Below are positions 15,255 through 24,200 of a stretch of 26,278 bases of DNA, piece after piece (position 1 is the stretch's first letter; the number at the start of each line of letters is the position of its first letter). A program made the translations under genes and the position numbers. The notes below the pieces were generated by a model. That model saw nothing but the letters and a program-made list of their open reading frames with translations. It made no database searches and was not told the origin of the DNA. Source of the DNA: an uncultured Eubacteriales bacterium (GTDB taxonomy: Bacteria; Bacillota_A; Clostridia; Christensenellales; Aristaeellaceae); assembly GCA_900321945.1 (NCBI GenBank), contig ONXY01000027.1, forward strand, positions 1 to 26,278, read 5' to 3'.

Positions 15255-15929
15255 ATGAGTCTGACGATTGCGATTGACGGGCCTGTCGGGGCGGGCAAAT
15301 CCTCTGTGGCCGACGCCGTCGCGGCGAGACTTGGCATCCTGCATCTCGACACGGGCGCTATGTACCGGGCTCTGGGCCTGAAGGCGCTCCGGGAGGGAAC
15401 GGACGTACAGGACGAAGCCGCCGTCGTGGAGCTCTGCCGGAAGCTGGATCTGGACGTGGCGTACGGGGAAAAGGGGCAGATTACACTGCTGGACGGGGAG
15501 GACGTGAGCCTGAAAATCCGTACGCAGGAGGTCAGCATGGCGGCGAGTACCGTGAGCCGTTACGCCGGCGTGCGGAAGATGATGGTCGGCAGGCAGCAGC
15601 GGCTCGCCGCGGCCCATGACATGCTTGTGGACGGCAGGGACATCTGCACGACCGTTCTGCCGGACGCTCAGGTTAAAATCTATCTTACGGCTTCCAGCGA
15701 GGAACGCGCAATGCGCCGGTGGAAGGAAATGAAGGAAAAAGGCCTTCCGGACAGCTATGAGGACGTTCTGAAACAGGTCGTCGACCGGGACCGGCAGGAT
15801 ATGAACCGGGAGGTGGAACCGCTTAGACAGGCTGAGGACGCGGTTCTGCTGGATTCCACAAATCTTTCCTTTGATCAGGTTGTGGAAAGAATTCTGGAAC
15901 TGGTGGAGGCGAACGGAAATGGCCGGTGA
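15255..15929 (+). CDS. cmk: Cytidylate kinase
   Basis: The enzyme phosphorylates CMP and dCMP with ATP. The 224-residue protein has the P-loop DGPVGAGKSS (8-17), HLDTGAMYRALGLKAL, SLKIRTQEVSMAASTVSRY, VDGRDICTTVLPDAQVKIYL and DRDRQDMNREVEPLRQAEDA, all standard for Cmk. Cys replaces the usual Gly in DGRDIGT. The start is the ATG at 15255, with a GGGAG site upstream. The end overlaps plsC by 11 bases. The cmk-plsC-ispH order is typical of Clostridia. Confidence 0.95.
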   Translation: MSLTIAIDGPVGAGKSSVADAVAARLGILHLDTGAMYRALGLKALREGTDVQDEAAVVELCRKLDLDVAYGEKGQITLLDGEDVSLKIRTQEVSMAASTVSRYAGVRKMMVGRQQRLAAAHDMLVDGRDICTTVLPDAQVKIYLTASSEERAMRRWKEMKEKGLPDSYEDVLKQVVDRDRQDMNREVEPLRQAEDAVLLDSTNLSFDQVVERILELVEANGNGR

Positions 15930-16545
15930 GACGGTTGCGGAAAAGGATACGGGGATATACCGCGCGGCACGGGCTTTCGCGTGGATCCTGTTTCATTTTT
16001 TTATGCCCGTAAGATATCACGGCGTTGAAAAGCTGAAGGACCGGGAGCCGCCTTTCGTCCTGATTTCCAATCACCGCCACGCGCTGGATCCGCTGATTCT
16101 GGCTTATCCGGTTCCTTCCCAGTGTTTCTTTCTGGGGAAAAAGGAGCTGGCAAAGAACGCCTTTCTGCAAAAACTGATGGCCGGGCTTCACTGCATTCTG
16201 GTCGACCGCCACAACAGGGATATGGAGGCCATGCGTTCCTGTATGAAAGCGATCAGGATGAAAAGAGTGCTGGTTATTTTTCCCGAGGGAACAAGGCGTC
16301 ACGAAGGACAGATGGAACAGATCGAAAACGGAGCGAGCCTGATTGTCCTGAGGGGAAAAGCGCCGCTTGTGCCTGTGTACCTCGACGCGCCGCTGAGACT
16401 GTTCCGCCGGGTCAACGCTTATGTCGGAGACCCCATTCCCTGCGGTGATCTGGCGGAAGAAGGGATCAACGTGGAGACCTGTGAGAGACTGAACGAGAGG
16501 ATGAGAGAGACGTTCCGGCGGATGATCCGCGAAGCGGAACCGTGA
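15919..16545 (+). CDS. plsC: 1-Acyl-sn-glycerol-3-phosphate acyltransferase
   Basis: The enzyme acylates lysophosphatidic acid to phosphatidic acid at the membrane. The 208-residue protein has an N-terminal hydrophobic segment (about residues 15-31). The catalytic NHRHALD motif is of HX4D type (His52, Asp57), and FPEGTRRHEG (121-130) binds the glycerol phosphate. ALIVLRGKAPLVPVYL-like sequence follows, as in the family. The ATG at 15919 is chosen because GGAGG lies about 10 bases upstream and it places the domain normally. An in-frame TTG/ATG further upstream would run deep into cmk. No clear terminator follows before ispH. Confidence 0.92.
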   Translation: MAGETVAEKDTGIYRAARAFAWILFHFFMPVRYHGVEKLKDREPPFVLISNHRHALDPLILAYPVPSQCFFLGKKELAKNAFLQKLMAGLHCILVDRHNRDMEAMRSCMKAIRMKRVLVIFPEGTRRHEGQMEQIENGASLIVLRGKAPLVPVYLDAPLRLFRRVNAYVGDPIPCGDLAEEGINVETCERLNERMRETFRRMIREAEP

Positions 16546-16559
16546 TTCCGGCCCGGCGC

Positions 16560-16626
16560 AGGTTTTTTCAAAAAAAATTTATTTTTTTGCAGGAATTATA
16601 AAAAACGCATCGAAAAAGATTATAAT
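16560..16626 (+). promoter_or_regulatory. A/T-rich leader with -10 element before ispH-rpsA
   Basis: A perfect TATAAT lies at 16621-16626, about 28 bp before the ispH ATG. No good -35 exists at 16-18 bp; TTATAA at 16596-16601 (19 bp) is the best weak match. Upstream, 16563-16590 is almost only A and T in an otherwise GC-rich region. That would suit an UP element feeding a strong promoter for ribosomal protein S1. Confidence 0.6.
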
Positions 16627-16654
16627 GTAGCTTTTTCAGCGAAAGGGTGAGCGG

Positions 16655-18721
16655 ATGACCGTAGAGATCGCGGCTCACGCCGGGTTCTGTATGGGCGTCC
16701 GGCGGGCGGTGGAAGCCGCCGAAAAAGCAGCCGGGGACGGCGTTCCATCCTGTACGCTGGGAGAACTGATTCATAATCCCTCCGTTGTTCGGAGACTTGC
16801 GGAGCAGGGCCTGCGTCCCGTACAGGAACCCGGCGGCGCAGCCGGAAAAAGAGTTCTGATCCGAAGCCACGGGGTTTCCCCTGACGTTCTGAAGCAGCTG
16901 CGTGAGCTGGGCTGCGAGATTCTTGACCTGACCTGTCCGTTTGTGGACCGGCTGCACAGGATCGTAGCGGAAGGTTCAGCGGACGGAACGCCTGTAATTC
17001 TTGTCGGGGAAAGAGAGCATCCGGAGGTCAGGGGGACGGCCGGCTGGGCCCGCAGCGATGTTTACGTCGTGGCTACGCCGGAGGAAGCGGAAGAGCTGCC
17101 CCGGTTTGAAAGAGCGCTTGCCGTGACGCAGACCACTTTTCCGCCGGAGCGGTGGAGAGCGGTTCTCAGAGTGCTTGAGACGAAGGTCGGGGATCTGGAA
17201 AGCCACTGCACCATCTGCAGCGCTACCGAGGTGCGGCAGAGCGAAGCGGCGGAACTGGCTTCCAGGGCGGACCGGATGATCGTCATCGGCGGACGGAAGA
17301 GCGCGAACACAAAAAAGCTTTTCGACCTGTGCCGGGCCCGGTGTCCGGAAACAATTCTGGTGGAGAGCGCGGCGGAGATTCCGCCGGCCTTTGCAAATAA
17401 AGATCCCGGTATGATTGGGATCACCGCGGGAGCATCCACTCCGGCGGAGTCACTTAAGGAGGTTGTCACACGAATGAGCGAGATGGAAAACAAGGACCTG
17501 ACCCCTACCCCGGAAGAGGAGACCAACAACGAAGACTTCATGCAGCAAGTCGAGGCCACAATGGTCAGGATCCGTCCTGGACAAACGGTCACTGGCAAGG
17601 TGGTTCAGATCACCGATGACGAGGTCAGCGTGAATATCGGCTACAAAGCTGACGGGCTGATCAAGAAGGAAGATCTGGTAGACCAGGACGTTAAGCTGGG
17701 AGACGATATCGAAGTCGAAGTCGTCAAGGTAAACGACGGCGAAGGCAACGTGCTGCTGAGCCAGCGGAATATCGTCAATCGCAAGGCGTGGGACGCTCTG
17801 ATGGCGAAGTATGAAGCGGGCGAGTATGTCGAAGGCGTGGGCAAGGAAGCCGTCAAGGGCGGCCTGATCGCCAGCGTCGACGGTATCCGCGCTTTCGTGC
17901 CGGCCAGTCAGCTTAGCCAGCGCTATGTTGAGAAGATCGGCGACTTCGTCGGAAAAGAGATGAAGCTTAAGATCATCGAAGTGGACGAGCAGAAGAAACG
18001 CATCGTCGCCAGCCGCAAGGCCGTAGTGGCTGAGGAAGCCGCGGCCAAGAAAAAGGAAGTCTGGGACAAGCTGGAAGAAGGCATCGTGATTCACGGTATT
18101 GTCCGCAGGCTGACTGATTTCGGCGCGTTTGTCGATCTGGGCGGCGTGGACGGACTGATTCATATTACCGATCTGAGCTGGGGCCGTGTCAAGCATCCCA
18201 GCGACACCGTGAAGCCCAATCAGGAAGTGGATGTGAAGATCCTCAGCCTGGACCGCGAGAGGGACCGCATCCAGCTCGGATACAAACAGCTGCAGCCCCG
18301 GCCCTGGGACAACGCCGCGGAAAAGTATCCTGAAGGCGCCATCGTTCAGGGCAAAGTGGTCCGCATTACTGATTTCGGCGCTTTCGTTGAACTCGAGCCC
18401 GGACTGGACGGACTGGTTCATATCAGCCAGTGCGCCAGGACGAGAATCGCGAAGGTGGAAGACGCTGTTCAGGTCGGGCAGACCGTGAACGTAAAGGTTC
18501 TGAGCGTTGATTCCGAGAAGAAGCGGATCAGCCTGAGCATCCGCCAGGCCCTCGAGGACGAGGAGACGCTGAACGCAGATGCAGGCACGGAACCGGAGGC
18601 GGAATATGAGATCGTCGCGACGGACGAAAGTCCGGTTGAGGAACCCGCCGAGGAAGTAAAGGAAGCCGCTGAGGAACCCGCCGCGGAGGCCGCTGAAGAA
18701 CCGGCCGCGACGGAAGAATAA
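16655..18721 (+). CDS. ispH: IspH (HMBPP reductase) fused to ribosomal protein S1
   Basis: Residues 1 to about 273 are 4-hydroxy-3-methylbut-2-enyl diphosphate reductase, the last step of the MEP isoprenoid pathway. The three [4Fe-4S] ligands are Cys12, Cys94 and Cys188. His40, His72, His122, Glu124 and Ser216/Asn218 match known active-site residues. Residues from about 295 to 630 form four S1 RNA-binding domains (about 307-371, 390-454, 475-543 and 560-629). They carry repeated [13 protein letters not shown] motifs, and a Glu/Ala/Pro-rich acidic tail follows (637-688). Such fusions are known in Clostridia. A strong Shine-Dalgarno and in-frame ATG lie at the junction (Met274). The start at 16655 has AAAGGG upstream. 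Codon choice shifts in the S1 half towards GAA, AAG and CGC, as in highly expressed genes. Confidence 0.95.
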   Translation: MTVEIAAHAGFCMGVRRAVEAAEKAAGDGVPSCTLGELIHNPSVVRRLAEQGLRPVQEPGGAAGKRVLIRSHGVSPDVLKQLRELGCEILDLTCPFVDRLHRIVAEGSADGTPVILVGEREHPEVRGTAGWARSDVYVVATPEEAEELPRFERALAVTQTTFPPERWRAVLRVLETKVGDLESHCTICSATEVRQSEAAELASRADRMIVIGGRKSANTKKLFDLCRARCPETILVESAAEIPPAFANKDPGMIGITAGASTPAESLKEVVTRMSEMENKDLTPTPEEETNNEDFMQQVEATMVRIRPGQTVTGKVVQITDDEVSVNIGYKADGLIKKEDLVDQDVKLGDDIEVEVVKVNDGEGNVLLSQRNIVNRKAWDALMAKYEAGEYVEGVGKEAVKGGLIASVDGIRAFVPASQLSQRYVEKIGDFVGKEMKLKIIEVDEQKKRIVASRKAVVAEEAAAKKKEVWDKLEEGIVIHGIVRRLTDFGAFVDLGGVDGLIHITDLSWGRVKHPSDTVKPNQEVDVKILSLDRERDRIQLGYKQLQPRPWDNAAEKYPEGAIVQGKVVRITDFGAFVELEPGLDGLVHISQCARTRIAKVEDAVQVGQTVNVKVLSVDSEKKRISLSIRQALEDEETLNADAGTEPEAEYEIVATDESPVEEPAEEVKEAAEEPAAEAAEEPAATEE
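17455..17476 (+). promoter_or_regulatory. rpsA: Internal ribosome-binding site and start at the IspH/S1 junction
   Basis: TAAGGAGGT at 17455-17463 is an almost perfect Shine-Dalgarno. Ten bases later, ATG at 17474 opens the S1 half in the same frame (codon 274). Translation from here would give a free four-domain S1 protein of 415 residues. The same bases also encode the final IspH helix (LKEVV), so coincidence is possible. Confidence 0.55.
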
Positions 18722-18735
18722 TCTTTTCCGTCACA

Positions 18736-18763
18736 CCCCCTGCCGTCCGCGGCAGGGGGTTTT
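18736..18763 (+). terminator. Intrinsic terminator after ispH-rpsA
   Basis: A ten-bp stem, CCCCCTGCCG (18736-18745) with CGGCAGGGGG (18750-18759), has a TCCG loop and is followed by TTTT. It lies 15 bp after the stop codon. Confidence 0.92.
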
Positions 18764-18776
18764 CCGTTTCCCGCGC

Positions 18777-18805
18777 TTGCCAGCTTCCGGCGGCGGGAGT
18801 ATAAT
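18777..18805 (+). promoter_or_regulatory. Sigma-A-type promoter of the secreted protein-HTH-dnaE operon
   Basis: TTGCCA (18777-18782, five of six consensus bases) and a perfect TATAAT (18800-18805) are separated by 17 bp. The first ATG is 23 bp downstream of the -10. It starts just after the previous terminator. Confidence 0.88.
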
Positions 18806-18828
18806 GGGCCGGAAAAGAGGAGGAAAGA

Positions 18829-20349
18829 ATGAGAAAGAATTATCTGTGCTTTCTGCTTATATTGCTGGCCCTGCTGACCGCAGCCGGCTCCGGCGCGGAA
18901 GTGAAGGTCTCCGCGGTTCCCGGAACGGCGCGCGCCGGGGATGTGGTGGACGTTCAGGTGAAAACGGACGGAAGCCCGGCGTGCGTTGTATACATCCTGA
19001 AAAACAACGGAGAAACCGTTTTCAGCGGAAAGGAGGACGATCATTTCGAAGCTTCGTTCCGTCCGCGCCTGGAGGGTGAATATGTCCTGGAAGCACGGGT
19101 AATCTACGAGGACGGTACGACGGAAACGGGTACCGCGGCGGTTTCCGTGAGCGGAACACGGGATCCGGAACAGGGATCCGAAACGGTATACAGCCAGAAA
19201 GACGGCTGGTGGAAGACCGCCGCCTACTCAAAATCCGATCTTGAAAAGGCCGGCTGTGCCATTTTCACACTGAGCCACGCGCTTCAGCGGATGGGCAGAA
19301 CGGGGGACGACATCCTTCCCGAACAGCTCGCGGAGACGTACAGAAAGTGCTATACAAAGAACGGAACGGCCAACGCGCGGCTGATCTGGCAGGCCGGCCA
19401 GGTTTACGGATATACGACGGCGAACGGACTGTACAAACAGAAGGCCGAACTGCGGGAGTCCCTCAGGGACGGAGATATGTTTTCCTTTGGAATCGTTCTG
19501 GGACATATTGCCCTCATGAGCGGGATCGACGAGAAGGGGGACAAGGTTCTGATTACCGATTCAGCCCCCAGCGCCACGTTTGAACGGATCAAAAAGGGAA
19601 AAATCTATTACCTGGAGGACGGAGAATATAAGGAGGCGCGGGAACCCGGAGAGATCCCCGGCGCGAGGTATTATTTTGAAACCGGATTCTACGGCGGACT
19701 GGAATACTACATGGATCTTGAATACTGCGCCAGACGCGGCGGACGGCTGATCAGACCGGCATGGCTGTTCTGGCGGAGCGGCGAGAACGCAACCGGAGCT
19801 GAAATGATTCAGGCCGGAACCGGCATCAGTATAATATCGGTCAACGGAAAGCAGCAGTCCGTTCCGACGCGCGACCTGCTCTGGGGCGGGAACGGGAAAC
19901 CGGTGCTGGCGGTCGTAACCGAGAAAAAGAACATTCTTCTGCGGAACGCCGAGGGAAAACGGGCCGGAACGGTTCCTTCCTGTACGATTCTTCCGGTTCT
20001 TGAAGAGAGGGAAGAGCTGCTGTACGTCCAGTACGGCGATCAGCGGGGATACGTCAGAAAAAACGCTGTGGAAATAACGGAACCTCTGCAGGGTGATATC
20101 CGGACGGGCAGGATCAGTGTGAACGGAAACACAAGCGGACGCGCCACCGTGAAACTCCGGTTCGGCCCTTCGGAAAAGCACAGAGTCGTGAGCAGCTGGA
20201 AGACCGGAACCGAGGTCTGCGTTATCACTGAATCAGGAGACTTCCTGCAGGTTGAAGCGAAAGGAACGCGCGTCTGGGTGCACCGGGATTATCTGACGCC
20301 GGATTGGGAGGAAGAAGAGGATGGGACGGAAATCGGTCAAGGAGAATAA
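18829..20349 (+). CDS. Secreted protein with C39-like cysteine peptidase region and SH3-like repeats
   Basis: I do not recognise a named family for the whole protein. A signal peptide spans about residues 1-23. A beta-rich, Ig-like region (about 24-108) resembles a bacterial adhesion or filamin-type module. Residues 120-290 look like a papain-fold C39-type peptidase: AGCAIFTLSHALQRMG (Cys143), GHIALMSGID (His226) and VLITDSAPS (Asp244) supply a plausible catalytic triad in the right order. Two SH3-like segments follow (about 362-416 and 430-490, the latter with VKLRFGPS and VWVHRDYL), probably for wall binding. The C-terminus is acidic. The ATG has GAGGAGG upstream. The gene overlaps the next HTH gene by 29 bases. 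Cell-wall or peptide hydrolysis is inference. Confidence 0.75.
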   Translation: MRKNYLCFLLILLALLTAAGSGAEVKVSAVPGTARAGDVVDVQVKTDGSPACVVYILKNNGETVFSGKEDDHFEASFRPRLEGEYVLEARVIYEDGTTETGTAAVSVSGTRDPEQGSETVYSQKDGWWKTAAYSKSDLEKAGCAIFTLSHALQRMGRTGDDILPEQLAETYRKCYTKNGTANARLIWQAGQVYGYTTANGLYKQKAELRESLRDGDMFSFGIVLGHIALMSGIDEKGDKVLITDSAPSATFERIKKGKIYYLEDGEYKEAREPGEIPGARYYFETGFYGGLEYYMDLEYCARRGGRLIRPAWLFWRSGENATGAEMIQAGTGISIISVNGKQQSVPTRDLLWGGNGKPVLAVVTEKKNILLRNAEGKRAGTVPSCTILPVLEEREELLYVQYGDQRGYVRKNAVEITEPLQGDIRTGRISVNGNTSGRATVKLRFGPSEKHRVVSSWKTGTEVCVITESGDFLQVEAKGTRVWVHRDYLTPDWEEEEDGTEIGQGE

Positions 20350-20815
20350 GAGCATTTATCAGATCACCAGGGAGAACCTCGGGCTGACCCGCGAAAAGGC
20401 GGGAGAGCTGATACCGGGCTTTTCCCAGGAAAGGATCGAAAAAATCGAAAACGACCGGATCCAGATCAGACCGGAGGACGTGAAGATTCTGGCCGAATAC
20501 TATAAAGCTCCCGGACTCTGCAACTATTACTGCAGCCAGGAGTGTCCCATCGGCCAGGGACGGATGAAACGGGTCGAGTCGAGGGAACTCGTGCAGATTG
20601 CGGTGGAGCTCCTGAACGGAATGAACCGCCTGCAGAGTTACCGGGACCGGCTTCTGGAAATCGTTGAGGACGGAACGATCGATCCCGACGAATATGAGGA
20701 TTTCGCACGGATCAAGGAGACGCTGGACAAGATACAGGTGTCCGTGTCCACGCTGCAGCTGTGGCTGGAGGAAAAGAAAGCGGAAGGTGAAATCGAGGAG
20801 GACGCTTTTTCATGA
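20321..20815 (+). CDS. XRE-type HTH protein with C-x3-C-x3-C motif
   Basis: This is a 164-residue cytoplasmic protein. Residues about 12-63 form an XRE/Cro-like helix-turn-helix (ITRENLGLTREKAGEL, then SQERIEKIEN and PEDVKILAEYY). Directly after it comes CNYYCSQECPIG, with Cys67, Cys71 and Cys75, which could hold a metal or act as a redox switch. The rest (about 88-158) is helical and charged, with coiled-coil character. The ATG at 20321 lies inside the end of the preceding gene and has a GGGAGGAAGAAGAGG purine stretch upstream. Its stop overlaps the next gene as ATGA. A transcription regulator is the likely role. DNA targets are unknown. Confidence 0.8.
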   Translation: MGRKSVKENKSIYQITRENLGLTREKAGELIPGFSQERIEKIENDRIQIRPEDVKILAEYYKAPGLCNYYCSQECPIGQGRMKRVESRELVQIAVELLNGMNRLQSYRDRLLEIVEDGTIDPDEYEDFARIKETLDKIQVSVSTLQLWLEEKKAEGEIEEDAFS

Positions 20816-21279
20816 AACGCTTTTTGCTGATGACGCTCTTTCTGACGCTTCTTGCCTGTCCTGCGCTGGGCGGACAGATCCTGAAGGAGGAAACGGAAGC
20901 GGTTCTGCCGGACGGCGTTCATTCCATCCGTATTCCGGCCGGGACAGAATATCAGGAACCGGAGTCTGATGAAAAGGATCTGAAAGGGGCTTTTCTGAGA
21001 GAGCCCGACCTTGAGATTCTCGTCTTTGCCTATGACGCCCGCGGCACAACGGTGGAAAGCCTGGCGCAGGCGCTGACCGACGCGGGACGCGACGCGCAGA
21101 TCCGGGAAATCTCCGGAGAAACCTTTCTGGTTTATCAGGAACGGGACGAATCGGACGGAGCAGGCTGTGTCGGATACAGCTATCTGTACAACGGCTGGAT
21201 GACGGAAATCGCCTTCTTCTACGGAAGCCAGGAGGCGGCGGATATGACCGTAAGCATTATGGAGAGTTTTCACGAATGA
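20812..21279 (+). CDS. Small secreted protein or lipoprotein of unknown function
   Basis: No family is recognised for this 155-residue protein. A signal sequence covers about residues 1-20 (MKRF, hydrophobic core). It could be cut by signal peptidase I after ALG, or, less typically, lipid-modified at Cys16 in LLAC. The mature part alternates strands and helices (IRIPAGTEYQEP, EILVFAYDARGTTVESLAQAL, ISGETFLVYQERDE, YLYNGWMTEIAFFYG) and ends in a helix, like small periplasm-type alpha/beta domains. It overlaps the HTH gene and dnaE by ATGA at both ends, so all three are translationally coupled. Confidence 0.8.
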   Translation: MKRFLLMTLFLTLLACPALGGQILKEETEAVLPDGVHSIRIPAGTEYQEPESDEKDLKGAFLREPDLEILVFAYDARGTTVESLAQALTDAGRDAQIREISGETFLVYQERDESDGAGCVGYSYLYNGWMTEIAFFYGSQEAADMTVSIMESFHE

Positions 21280-24200
21280 GTTTTACGCATCTGCATCTGC
21301 ATACCGAATACAGCCTGCTGGACGGCGCGTGCCGGATCCAGGGGCTTGTAGAACGGCTGAAAGAGCTGGGGATGAAAAGCTGCGCCGTTACGGATCACGG
21401 CGTCATGTACGGCGCGGTCGATTTTTATACGGCAATGACGGATGCCGGTATAAAACCCATTATCGGAATGGAGGCATACGTCTGCCGGGACAGGACGGAC
21501 CGCAGCCCCGCCGGCAGGGAGAACAGCCATCTGATTCTGCTCTGCGAAAACAATACGGGATACCGGAACCTGATGAAGCTTTCCAGCGAAGCCTTTCTGA
21601 CCGGATACTACTATAAGCCCAGAATGGATTACGACCTGATCCGCGAGCACCATGAGGGGCTGATCTGCTGCAGCGCGTGTCTGAGCGGAGACCTGCCCAG
21701 AATGCTGCTGAACGGCCAGTATGAAAGCGCGCATTCCTACGTCCGGGAAATGCAGGAAATATTCGGGAAGGACAATTTCTTTATCGAAATCATGGACCAC
21801 GGGCTCCGGGACGAAAAAACCGTCATGCCCAGGCTGATCTCCCTGGCGCGTGAAATGAACGTGCCGCTGGTCGCGACGAACGACTGCCACTATCTGGAAC
21901 AGAAGGACGCGGAAGCGCAGGAAGTCCTGATGTGCATTCAGACGGGAAAGACTCTGGCTGACGAGCAGCGGATGCGGATGGAGACCCGGGAACTGTACGT
22001 CAAGAGCGAGGAGGAGATGCAGGCGCTGTTCCGGACCGTGCCGGACGCGCTTGAGAACACGCAGAAAATCGCGGACAGATGCAATGTGGAATTTGAATTC
22101 GGGAAAACGCGTCTTCCGCGGTATCCGGTTCCGGAAGGCGAAACCGCGGAGGGCATGCTTCGGCGGCTCTGCCGGGAAGGAATGGAAAAACTGTATCCCG
22201 GGACAAAAGAAGGGGATGAACCCTGGAACAGGCTGGAGTATGAACTGAGTACCATCATTCAGATGGGATTCGTGGACTATTTTCTGATCGTCTGGGACTT
22301 TATTCACTATGCGAAGAGTCAGGGGATCATGGTGGGTCCGGGGCGCGGAAGCGGCGCCGGGTCCATTGTCGCGTACAGCCTCGGGATCACCATGCTGGAC
22401 CCCCTGAAATACCAGCTGCTTTTCGAGCGCTTCCTGAATCCGGAACGCGTGACAATGCCGGATATCGACGTGGATTTCTGCTATGAAAGGCGTCAGGAAG
22501 TCATAGATTATGTCTCCGGGAAATACGGCGCGGATCATGTCAGCCAGATTATCACTTTCGGAACCATGGCGGCGAGGGGCGTGGTAAGGGACGTCGGACG
22601 CGTTCTGGGGATGAGCTATCAGGAGACCGACGCGGTCGCAAAGGCGATTCCCTTCGATCTGGGCATGACGCTCCGGAAAGCGCTCTCAATCAGTCCCATG
22701 CTTCGGCAGCAGGTGGAGGAAAATCCACGGGTCAGTCAGCTGATCGACATGGCCATGACGCTGGAAGGAATGCCAAGACATGCGTCCACACACGCCGCGG
22801 GTGTGCTGATCACCGGAAAGCCGGTGGTGGAATACGTTCCCCTTCAGCGGAACGACGAGGTCATCACAACCCAGTATCCCATGGGAACCATTGAGCGGCT
22901 GGGCCTTCTCAAGATGGATTTCCTGGGGCTGCGGACGCTGACAGTGATCAGGGATACGCTGGATCTGATGCGCGAAGCCGGAACGGACATCAAAGCGGAG
23001 GATATACCGCTGGACGATCCTCAGGTGTATGAGATGATCTGCAGAGGTGATACCGAAGGGCTGTTTCAGCTGGAAGGAAACGGCATGACGTCGTTCCTGA
23101 CCAGCATGAAGCCGGGGTGCTTCGAGGACATCATCGCCGCCATATCCCTCTACCGGCCCGGACCGATGGAATCCATTCCCCGTTACATTTCCGGCAAGCA
23201 GGATCCCAGCAAAGTGGCGTATAAAACCGAAAAACTCCGGCCGATTCTGGACGTCACGTACGGATGCATGGTGTACCAGGAGCAGGTTATGCAGATCGTC
23301 CGGGATCTGGCGGGATACAGCTACGGCAGGAGCGATCTGGTGCGCCGCGCCATGGCGAAGAAAAAGCACAAGATCATGGATCAGGAAAGGGAGATCTTTG
23401 TTCACGGTCTGACGGATGAGAACGGCGAAATCAAGGTGCCGGGGTGCGTCCGGAACGGCGTGCCGGAAAGCACGGCCAATCAGATTTATGACGAAATGAT
23501 CTCCTTTGCCAGCTACGCCTTCAATAAATCCCACGCGGCGGCGTACAGCGTGGTAGCCATGCAGACCGCCTGGCTGAAAAGATACCACCCGGTTCAGTTT
23601 ATGGCCGCGATGCTGAACAGCGTATACGGAAACACGGGAAAAATCGCGGGATATATTCAGTACTGCAGAGGAAGAGGAATCCAGGTTCTGCCTCCGGACA
23701 TCAACAGGAGCCGATGGAAGTTTACGGTTGTTCCGGACGAAGGCGGACAGGGGGCCATCCTGTTCGGACTCGGCGCGGTGAAGGGCGTCGGGGAGAACGC
23801 TGTCCGTGTGATTACGCAGGAACGGGAAAACGGACGCTACAGGGATCTCTTTGACTTCTGCAGAAGAATCGACACGCTGGAATGCAACAAACGGGTCGTG
23901 GAGAACCTGATCAGAGCGGGCGCTTTCGACAACCTCGGCGCCAACAGACCCCAGATGCTGCAGGTCTATGAGAGCGCGCTGGAAGCGAACCAGAACGCGA
24001 GAAAGAAGAACGTGGCCGGACAGATGAGCCTGTTCGACATGATGGGAAGCGGGCCGGATAATCTGATGAAGGAGGCCGGCCTGGAGTACCCGAGACTTCA
24101 GGACTGTCCGCTCAGGGCCAGACTGCAGATGGAAAAGGAGGCGACCGGCGTCTATATGTCCGGGCATCCGCTGGATGAGTGGAAGGACGCGATGAAGAAG

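Noticed and set aside
16563..16590. T-run and A-run after plsC considered as a terminator
   Set aside because: There is no GC-rich stem before the T-run; only a weak five-bp pairing lies too far upstream.
20857..20862. Cys16 of the small secreted protein considered as a firm lipobox
   Set aside because: LLAC has Leu at the -2 place, which is uncommon, and a signal peptidase I site after ALG is equally likely. It was left undecided.
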